Below are positions 6,112 to 11,170 of a DNA stretch of 16,556 bases, one piece after another. Made by a program: the position numbers and the translations under genes. The notes under the pieces were generated by a model. That model was not told where the DNA came from and made no database searches. It worked only from the letters and a program-made list of their open reading frames with translations. Within the stretch, counting starts at the first letter, position 1. Every line of letters starts with the position of its first letter. The DNA is from Patescibacteria group bacterium AH-259-L07 (GTDB lineage Bacteria > Patescibacteriota > Patescibacteriia > UBA2591 > UBA6264): NCBI GenBank assembly GCA_027718005.1, contig JALLOP010000022.1:1-16556 (forward strand). The letters are read 5' to 3'.

Positions 6112-7505
6112 GTAGTAAAAATAAAAAAACAAAAAATATTGGAAAAATTGTACAAATTATCGGTGTTGTTGTTGATATTGAGTTTGAAAAACAGCTTCCA
6201 AAAATATATACTGCCTTAGAAATAGAACATAAGAACAAAACACTCGTTCTTGAAGTTGCACAACACATCGGATCACATCGAGTACGTGCAGTAGCAATGG
6301 ATTCAACTGATGGATTAAAAAGAGGTATGACTGTTTCTGACACTGGAAAACCAATACAAGTCCCTGTGGGAGAAAAAGTATTGGGCAGAATGTTTGATGT
6401 TTTGGGAAATCCTATTGATGAAATGCCTGCACCCAAAAATATTGATCAATTACCCATTCATCGAAAACCGCCAACCTTAACGCAACAATCAACTAAAACT
6501 GAAATTTTTGAAACCGGTATTAAAGTTATTGACTTAATTGCACCATTTTCTAAAGGAGGTAAAGTAGGTCTTTTCGGTGGTGCCGGAGTTGGAAAAACAG
6601 TGCTTTTAATGGAGTTAATTAGAAATGTTGCTGCTATTCATGGCGGATATTCAGTATTTTCCGGAGTAGGAGAGCGAACACGAGAAGGAAATGACCTATA
6701 TCATGAAATGAAAGAATCAGGAACGCTTTCTAAAACTGCATTGGTTTTTGGACAGATGAATGAGGTACCAGGCGCACGATTACGCGTCGGGCTCTCTGGT
6801 CTTACTATGGCTGAACACTTCAGAGATAAATATGGCAAAGACGTACTCCTGTTTATAGACAACATGTTTCGGTTTACCCAGGCCGGGTCTGAAGTCTCAG
6901 CCTTATTAGGAAGAATGCCATCAGCTGTTGGATATCAACCAACCCTTGCAACTGAGATGGGAGAATTACAAGAACGTATTACCTCAACTAAAAAAGGGTC
7001 AATTACATCAGTGCAGGCAATCTACGTCCCCGCTGATGATTTAACTGATCCTGCACCTGCAACAACATTTTCTCATCTTGACTCAACTATTGTACTCTCA
7101 CGACAATTAACTGAATTAGGCATTTATCCTGCGGTTGATCCGTTAGATTCTTCATCAACGGTTTTAGATCCTGAAATTGTAGGAAATGAGCATTATGAAG
7201 TGGCGAGAGAAGTACAAAAAATTCTTCAACGATACAAAGATCTTCAAGATATCATTGCAGTTTTAGGCATGGAAGAGTTATCTGAAGAAGATAAACGTTT
7301 AGTAAATCGAGCGCGCAAAATTCAACGATTTCTTTCTCAGCCATTTTTTGTAGCCGAGGTCTTCACCGCAACGAAAGGAGTGTTTGTACCGCTCAATGAA
7401 ACAGTAAAAGGCTTTCAAAAAATTCTTCAAGGAGAATATGATGATGTGCCTGAACAAAACTTTTATATGAAAGGAGGAATTGAAGAAGTAATCCGTAATC
7501 AGTAA
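6105..7505 (+). CDS. atpD: F1Fo ATP synthase subunit beta (catalytic)
   Basis: 466 residues. Walker A GGAGVGKT at 158-165, catalytic Glu190 in GVGERTREGNDLY, and a DELSEED-region motif (MEELSEEDK) in the C-terminal domain identify the catalytic subunit that makes ATP from ADP and phosphate. The start used gives about 10 extra residues (Ser/Lys/Asn-rich) before the usual GKIVQIIG block. No SD lies upstream, because the preceding sequence is the control region of the antisense gene; the original start region may have been altered by that insertion. If the atp promoter drives it, transcripts must cross the antisense unit. Confidence 0.97.
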   Translation: MSSSKNKKTKNIGKIVQIIGVVVDIEFEKQLPKIYTALEIEHKNKTLVLEVAQHIGSHRVRAVAMDSTDGLKRGMTVSDTGKPIQVPVGEKVLGRMFDVLGNPIDEMPAPKNIDQLPIHRKPPTLTQQSTKTEIFETGIKVIDLIAPFSKGGKVGLFGGAGVGKTVLLMELIRNVAAIHGGYSVFSGVGERTREGNDLYHEMKESGTLSKTALVFGQMNEVPGARLRVGLSGLTMAEHFRDKYGKDVLLFIDNMFRFTQAGSEVSALLGRMPSAVGYQPTLATEMGELQERITSTKKGSITSVQAIYVPADDLTDPAPATTFSHLDSTIVLSRQLTELGIYPAVDPLDSSSTVLDPEIVGNEHYEVAREVQKILQRYKDLQDIIAVLGMEELSEEDKRLVNRARKIQRFLSQPFFVAEVFTATKGVFVPLNETVKGFQKILQGEYDDVPEQNFYMKGGIEEVIRNQ

Positions 7506-7526
7506 CTAGTAATCAGTAATTAATTT

Positions 7527-7554
7527 ACGAGTTACAAGTTACGAGTTACAAGTT
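7527..7554. repeat. 14-bp tandem repeat between atpD and atpC
   Basis: ACGAGTTACAAGTT occurs twice back to back (7527-7540, 7541-7554). Related AGTAA/CAGTAAT motifs precede it. Low-complexity spacer, function unknown. Confidence 0.6.
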
Positions 7555-7570
7555 ATGACGCAAAGCGCTT

Positions 7571-7834
7571 ATGTTCAACCTATCAATCTATACATTAGAA
7601 AAAACTTTATTTGAGGACGAGGTTGCCATTGCAACTGTTCCGTCTATTGATGGCGAATTAGGTATATTAGATCACCATACTGCTTTAATAACACCCCTTA
7701 AAAAGGGAGTAATTAAAATCAAAAAAAAAATAAAACCTGAGCGCTATGAAAAAGAACAAATACAAACTATTGAAATCAAAAAAGGTTTTTTAGAAATAAA
7801 ACCTGAAGAAGTAGTTATTTTGGCAGAAACCTAA
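7571..7834 (+). CDS. atpC: F1Fo ATP synthase subunit epsilon, short form
   Basis: 87 residues, against about 130-140 for most bacteria. The N-terminal beta-sandwich is complete, with the conserved PSIDGELGILDHHTALITPLK block (about 24-44) that binds gamma and the c-ring. The C-terminal pair of helices that inhibits ATP hydrolysis in most bacteria is absent. Downstream sequence shows no frameshifted remnant; a DnaA box and a new promoter begin within 30 bases. It is last in the operon. Short epsilon subunits are known in other lineages; here ATP hydrolysis cannot be blocked by this route. Confidence 0.9.
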   Translation: MFNLSIYTLEKTLFEDEVAIATVPSIDGELGILDHHTALITPLKKGVIKIKKKIKPERYEKEQIQTIEIKKGFLEIKPEEVVILAET

Positions 7835-7843
7835 GAGCATGAC

Positions 7844-7852
7844 TTATCCACA
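7844..7852 (+). promoter_or_regulatory. DnaA box, copy 1
   Basis: Perfect TTATCCACA. It opens a conserved block (GACTTATCCACAGTAACC) that recurs at 10360-10377 with one change, each time upstream of the same promoter and peptide ORF. Confidence 0.55.
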
Positions 7853-7862
7853 GTAACCGGCA

Positions 7863-7891
7863 TTGACATGATTTTATTTTTCATATAAACT
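7863..7891 (+). promoter_or_regulatory. promoter of leader module 1
   Basis: TTGACA (7863-7868), 17-base spacer, TAAACT (7886-7891). Spacing and -35 are identical in module 2. Predicted transcript start is about 13 bases before the peptide ATG. Confidence 0.65.
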
Positions 7892-7910
7892 TAGTGTATA
7901 AAAAGATATT

Positions 7911-8009
7911 ATGGCTAACTTTCCAAATACAATTAATAGAAATAGCTGTCGCACTTATTGGTATTCTTGGCTTTCTGACGGAAGGTTAGTATTTGATTTG
8001 ATAAATTAA
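7911..8009 (+). CDS. 32-residue leader peptide, copy 1
   Basis: An ATG opens a 32-codon frame ending in TAA, beginning MANFPNTINRN, with the run CRTYWYSWLSDGRLVFD (residues 13-29). A near-identical ORF is at 10439-10537; differences are Asn6/Asp, Ser12/Asn, Leu30/Ser, Ile31/Val plus two silent changes. It has its own promoter and no SD. It lies between promoter and attenuator-like terminator, which is the position of a leader peptide; the two Tyr and two Trp codons within codons 16-20 would suit sensing of aromatic aminoacyl-tRNA. It could instead be a peptide precursor for the neighbouring ligases, or a structured RNA that happens to be open. Confidence 0.55.
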   Translation: MANFPNTINRNSCRTYWYSWLSDGRLVFDLIN

Positions 8010-8037
8010 AAAATTATATAACAACGCAACATAGGTC

Positions 8038-8075
8038 AAACTAGCTTTCCAAAAAAAAAGAAAGCTAGTTTTAGT
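8038..8075 (+). terminator. attenuator-like intrinsic terminator, module 1
   Basis: AAACTAGCTTTC (8038-8049) and GAAAGCTAGTTT (8060-8071) form a perfect 12-bp stem with an A-rich loop; the T-run overlaps the stem's end (GTTTTAGTTT). It stands 14 bases before the amidotransferase start with no promoter between. CTAGCTTTCC (8041-8050) can alternatively pair with GGAAGGTTAG (7980-7989). Confidence 0.7.
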
Positions 8076-8088
8076 TTAATCTCTATAT

Positions 8089-8859
8089 ATGAATAATAAA
8101 AAATTACAATTACTATTCCTTGATATTTTGACTGACGATTTAAAATTAAAAAAAGAAGAAGAAAGAGCAGTAACAGAAGGGCCTCTTGTAGAAATTTTCA
8201 GAAGAAAATTAGGCCTTACAAAAAACGAACTTATTGCATTCAATGTTTGTATAAAAAAACTCCCGAGTCCGGAAAATTATCATGGAATAATTATAGGAGC
8301 ATCTCTAGCAAACCCAATAAAAGGAGAGGAAAAACCATGGATGAAAAAAGTATATACGTTTATAAGAAAAACAATTAGTCATCAGATTCCTCTTCTTGGT
8401 ATATGCGGTGGACACCAATTTGTTGTAAGGGCTATCGGAGGTGAAATTATTTATAATCCAAATGGCAGAGAATTTGGAACTATACCACTAACGCTTACGA
8501 AAGATGGGATGAGAGATCCCTTATTTAGGGGTGTTTCTGAAAACTTTTTAGTTCAATCAAGTCATAAATGTATGGTTAAAAATATCAACATGAAAGGGAA
8601 ATTGCTTGCATCTTCTGATCTATGTGCGATTCAAGCTCTTGCTATAAATAATCATACAAGAACCGTTCAATTTCATCCAGAATTGTCAGTTCGTAGTATA
8701 AGAGCTCTTGCAAAGAGATATAAAGAAACATTGATAAAAGAAAATTTTGTAACCCCACAAGAATTTAAAAAACTGCTTTTATCTATTAAAAAGACTGGTC
8801 AAACAGAAAAAATTTTGCTAAACTTTTTAAATTATTTTGTTTTACCCAATAAAAAATAG
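8089..8859 (+). CDS. class I glutamine amidotransferase / gamma-glutamyl hydrolase-like protein
   Basis: 256 residues with a GATase1 fold. The nucleophile elbow LLGICGGHQ places Cys106; the His-Glu pair is in VQFHPELS (His196, Glu198), completing the Cys-His-Glu triad. Such domains release ammonia from glutamine or cleave gamma-glutamyl bonds (as PuuD does). No synthetase domain is fused, so the acceptor is unknown; the GuaA-type amidotransferase domain and stand-alone homologues are the closest patterns recalled. The N-terminal 60 residues are charged and less typical. It is preceded by the leader peptide and terminator and has no SD. The GCS2-type ligase downstream suggests linked gamma-glutamyl chemistry, which is inference. 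Confidence 0.85.
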   Translation: MNNKKLQLLFLDILTDDLKLKKEEERAVTEGPLVEIFRRKLGLTKNELIAFNVCIKKLPSPENYHGIIIGASLANPIKGEEKPWMKKVYTFIRKTISHQIPLLGICGGHQFVVRAIGGEIIYNPNGREFGTIPLTLTKDGMRDPLFRGVSENFLVQSSHKCMVKNINMKGKLLASSDLCAIQALAINNHTRTVQFHPELSVRSIRALAKRYKETLIKENFVTPQEFKKLLLSIKKTGQTEKILLNFLNYFVLPNKK

Positions 8860-8955
8860 AGTAGGAGAAGGGCTTTGCCACTCCTCCATACTATGTAAAT
8901 GGTTCGCTCGGTCGAAATTAAAAGTAAACTTTTATTTCTCCCTCGCTGCCATTTA
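8860..8955 (+). other. structured intergenic RNA region between the amidotransferase and ligase genes
   Basis: Two folds are visible. AGTAGGAG..CTCC..TACT with inner GGC-TTT-GCC spans 8860-8892. A second imperfect hairpin closes with TAAATGG (8896-8902) and CCATTTA (8949-8955), with an inner stem AAATTAAAAGT/ACTTTTATTT (8915-8925, 8928-8937). Neither has a U-run, so they are not standard terminators. No gene fits in 8860-9042. Confidence 0.4.
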
Positions 8956-8988
8956 TAAATTTAAAAAATTAGTTCATTAACATTCACC

Positions 8989-9037
8989 CCCTCTTTTCAA
9001 TTAAAATAAAAAAGAGGGAGGTAAAAAAGAAAGGAGG
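8989..9037 (+). promoter_or_regulatory. hairpin and strong SD before the GCS2-type ligase
   Basis: CCCTCTTTT (8989-8997) pairs with AAAAGAGGG (9010-9018). A second purine block follows, with AGGAGG at 9032-9037, five bases before the ATG. The GGGAGG at 9016-9021 overlaps the stem, so the CT-rich arm could compete for the SD. Confidence 0.45.
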
Positions 9038-9042
9038 TAAAA

Positions 9043-9852
9043 ATGAGTATATTCAGAGAAAAAGACATATTTAATGTTAATCTGGATGAATTCTTGAAAA
9101 AATTTAAGTTTGATGCAAAGAATAAAGGATTGATTGGTATTGAACAAGAATATTTTCTTGTAGCAATGCACGTAGAAACATACCGTCGTATTCCTATTCC
9201 CTGTGCAACAATCTTTCTTAGAGAGATGAACAATCCAAAATGGACATATGAGCTCTCAGCATGCCAGGTTGAAGTGAGAACACATCCGGAAGAAGAATTA
9301 GAAAATATCTGTGCACAACTTCTACAGAATGATTATAGAGGCCACGCTGTTGCACAAAAATTAGGATTGGATTTATGTGGTTTTATGGAAGTTGCGCCAA
9401 AAAATATGTTATTGGATATATCTCCAGATCCGCGTCATGTTAAAATTGCAAAAACCATTTCTAAAGAAAGGTTAAAAGCAGCATGCAGAGTTGCAGGAAC
9501 CCATATTCATATAGGTATGCCAGATATAAAAACAGCAATTAAAACAGCAAATCATTTAAGAACTCATCTTAATTACCTTTGTCGGCTTGGAGATCACTCT
9601 AGTGGCGAACGCCTTCGACTGTATAAAGAAGCAGCGAAAAATTGGGAGCCACCATATTACAGAGATACTGATCATTTCTTTGAAGTTGCGAAAAAACAAG
9701 AATTTGCAGATAACCCCCGAGACTGTTATCACCTTATTCGCATTAGTATTCATGGAACTGTTGAACTCCGGATGTTTGGTGTTACTGATGATGTTGAAGA
9801 AATAATGAGCTGGATTGCTGCGGTCCGATCACTTCTGAAAAGGATAAAATAA
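9043..9852 (+). CDS. GCS2-family carboxylate-amine ligase (glutamate-cysteine ligase-like)
   Basis: 269 residues, shorter than YbdK-type proteins (about 370). The N-terminal IGIEQEYFLV (Glu34, Glu36) is the metal/ATP motif of the family; YELSACQVEVRTHPE (69-83) supplies further acidic ligands; GTHIHIG (152-158) is the central His motif; GTVELRMFG (238-246) near the C-terminus is also typical. Family enzymes use ATP to join the gamma-carboxyl of glutamate (or a similar acid) to an amine. The substrate cannot be told from sequence. It has the strongest SD in this unit. Its TAA overlaps the next ATG, so the following gene is translationally coupled. Confidence 0.85.
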   Translation: MSIFREKDIFNVNLDEFLKKFKFDAKNKGLIGIEQEYFLVAMHVETYRRIPIPCATIFLREMNNPKWTYELSACQVEVRTHPEEELENICAQLLQNDYRGHAVAQKLGLDLCGFMEVAPKNMLLDISPDPRHVKIAKTISKERLKAACRVAGTHIHIGMPDIKTAIKTANHLRTHLNYLCRLGDHSSGERLRLYKEAAKNWEPPYYRDTDHFFEVAKKQEFADNPRDCYHLIRISIHGTVELRMFGVTDDVEEIMSWIAAVRSLLKRIK

Positions 9853-10193
9853 TGGATCCTGAAATAAAAAAGAATATTCAGGAAAAAGAAATGAGACTAG
9901 CGTTTGAACAACAGTCAAAACAAATTCTTGCACTTCCAGAACGATTTATAAAACCAGAAAACTCTCTTAAAATAGGATTTGAATCAGAAATGGCAATTAT
10001 AAAACAAGGTTTGAGCTCTAAACAAATACAAAATGTAAGAAATTCTATTATTGAGAAAAATCCTGACATATGCGGAGTTGAACTAGGCGCAACGCAAATA
10101 GAAAAAGCTTTTCGCGGATTGCACTTTATAGGGATGGAAAATTTACCTTATCTAGATCTTATAGCTGAGAGAATACAAACTGGATATCCCTAA
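9852..10193 (+). CDS. truncated second GCS2-family protein (113 aa), probable pseudogene
   Basis: The ATG overlaps the stop of the complete GCS2 gene. After a charged helix (1-35) come LKIGFESEMAI (about 39-49) and ICGVELGATQIEKA (about 73-86), which match the start of the GCS2 fold (the IG-E-E-Y and VE motifs), but everything after the first third is missing. Past the TAA at 10191-10193 the frame stays open for 28 more codons before another stop, which suggests an interrupted gene. The rest has apparently been replaced by the terminator and leader module 2. It may be a decayed paralogue or, less likely, a small subunit that works with the intact ligase. Confidence 0.6.
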   Translation: MDPEIKKNIQEKEMRLAFEQQSKQILALPERFIKPENSLKIGFESEMAIIKQGLSSKQIQNVRNSIIEKNPDICGVELGATQIEKAFRGLHFIGMENLPYLDLIAERIQTGYP

Positions 10194-10305
10194 GATAAAC
10201 CAGGATCTCTTCTGTATAAACAAAGTTCTGGGGAAGATTTTCTAAAAGCTTTGAGATTAACCAAAATGTTGGTATGAACCCTGTTATTCGCTTCGCTCAT
10301 AATCG

Positions 10306-10338
10306 AAACCGTCGCTGTGTTTTAGCGACGGTTTTTTT
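10306..10338 (+). terminator. intrinsic terminator of unit 1
   Basis: AAACCGTCGCT, seven-base loop GTGTTTT, AGCGACGG, then a run of seven T. The stem and loop are identical to the terminator at 12485-12516. Confidence 0.92.
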
Positions 10339-10361
10339 ATGCACATAAATTATATACTGAC

Positions 10362-10370
10362 TTATCCACA
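10362..10370 (+). promoter_or_regulatory. DnaA box, copy 2
   Basis: Perfect TTATCCACA in the block shared with 7841-7858. The distance to the -35 box is 19 bases, against 10 in copy 1. Confidence 0.55.
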
Positions 10371-10389
10371 ATAACCACAATAACTAGTA

Positions 10390-10418
10390 TTGACAAGGTT
10401 TTATTCTTTATGTAGACT
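10390..10418 (+). promoter_or_regulatory. promoter of leader module 2
   Basis: TTGACA (10390-10395), 17-base spacer, TAGACT (10413-10418); same geometry as module 1. Confidence 0.65.
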
Positions 10419-10438
10419 ATAAACAGTAAACTAATATT

Positions 10439-10537
10439 ATGGCTAACTTTCCAGATACAATTAATAGAAACAACTGTCGCACTTATTGGTATTCTTGGCT
10501 TTCTGATGGAAGGTTAGTATTTGATTCAGTAAATTAA
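10439..10537 (+). CDS. 32-residue leader peptide, copy 2
   Basis: Same length and start context as the 7911-8009 ORF, with MANFPDTINRNN and an unchanged CRTYWYSWLSDGRLVFD core. Of the codons that differ, two are silent and four change the residue, mostly at the C-terminal end or by similar residues. Segment CTAACTTTCC (10443-10452) at its start pairs with GGAAGGTTAG (10508-10517) near its end, exactly as in copy 1. No SD. It stands before the HAD/ATP-grasp unit, so the same leader controls two unrelated gene sets. The roles proposed for copy 1 apply equally. Confidence 0.55.
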   Translation: MANFPDTINRNNCRTYWYSWLSDGRLVFDSVN

Positions 10538-10576
10538 ACAGTCATATAAGAATTCAATTGTAAACACTGCTTTAAA

Positions 10577-10611
10577 CTAGCTTTTCGGAAACAGAAAGCT
10601 ATTTTTATTTT
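10577..10611 (+). terminator. attenuator-like intrinsic terminator, module 2
   Basis: CTAGCTTTTC (10577-10586) with GAAAGCTA (10594-10601), about 8 bp, followed by TTTTTATTTT. It is 13 bases before the HAD gene with no promoter between. CTAGCTTTTC can alternatively pair with 10508-10517, with three G-U pairs. Confidence 0.7.
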
Positions 10612-10624
10612 ACATCCAAAAATT

Positions 10625-11065
10625 ATGAAGCGCATCATTATCTTTGATTTCAATCGAACGCTCTACGACCCGGACACAAACATGTTGGTTCCAGACGCTA
10701 AATTTGTGCTGTGTACGCTACTGGAACGAAAGTTTGCACTCTACCTAATAAGTCATGCCGCCCGATCACGAAAAAAATTGATTTCCACAATCGGTATTCG
10801 TCCATACTTCACTAATATTGTCATCACTCGCGAGAAAAGTAAAAAAAATTTCAAGAAAATAGTTCAACAAAAAATGATTAACCGAGAGCAAAGTTTTATT
10901 ATTGGCGATAGGATAAGAAAAGAGATAGTCGTAGGCAATAATTTGGGACTCCAAACAATTTGGGTGAGAATAGGGAAATTTGCTGATGAATATCCTCGCG
11001 AAGAGAATGAACAACCCACTTATACAGTAGGAACACTGAAAGGTATTTTAAAAATTATTCATTAA
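10625..11065 (+). CDS. HAD-superfamily protein, possible phosphatase
   Basis: 146 residues, a compact HAD fold without an obvious cap domain. Motif I is IIFDFNRTLYD, with nucleophile Asp8; the second Asp of the usual DxDxT, the general acid, is Asn10. Motif II is Ser43 in LISHAARS; a Lys-rich stretch at 71-79 could supply motif III; motif IV is IIGDRIRKE (Asp95, Glu100), followed by the usual GLQTIWV strand. Most members remove phosphate from small molecules. Asn in place of the acid Asp occurs in some HAD groups and may lower or change activity. First gene of unit 2; no SD. Substrate unknown. Confidence 0.75.
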   Translation: MKRIIIFDFNRTLYDPDTNMLVPDAKFVLCTLLERKFALYLISHAARSRKKLISTIGIRPYFTNIVITREKSKKNFKKIVQQKMINREQSFIIGDRIRKEIVVGNNLGLQTIWVRIGKFADEYPREENEQPTYTVGTLKGILKIIH

Positions 11066-11086
11066 TATCTGTTTTTGGTGCTAGCA

Positions 11087-11143
11087 TGTTGTCGATCATG
11101 TGGTCGACAACAATCTGCCACCGAGAGTGGCTGTTTGTTTTTT
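11087..11143 (+). terminator. tandem hairpins with terminator between the HAD and ATP-grasp genes
   Basis: Hairpin 1: TGTTGTCGA (11087-11095) with TCGACAACA (11104-11112), a perfect 9-bp stem. Hairpin 2: GCCAC-CGAGA-GTGGC (11117-11131), followed by TGTTTGTTTTTTT. Hairpin 2 has the form of an intrinsic terminator. No promoter is visible between it and the SD at 11159-11164, so it may end the HAD transcript, attenuate the ATP-grasp gene, or both. Confidence 0.65.
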
Positions 11144-11170
11144 CACAAATCAAAAATAGGAGGTATCATC

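Noticed and set aside
7844..10370. Replication origin marked by the DnaA boxes
   Set aside because: Only two isolated perfect boxes occur, each part of a duplicated promoter module; no box cluster, dnaA or dnaN gene, or AT-rich unwinding region accompanies them.
11075..11170. Longer N-terminus for the ATP-grasp gene
   Set aside because: It would translate through two hairpins and a terminator, is Cys/Ser-rich and unlike the rest, and a strong SD precedes the ATG at 11171.
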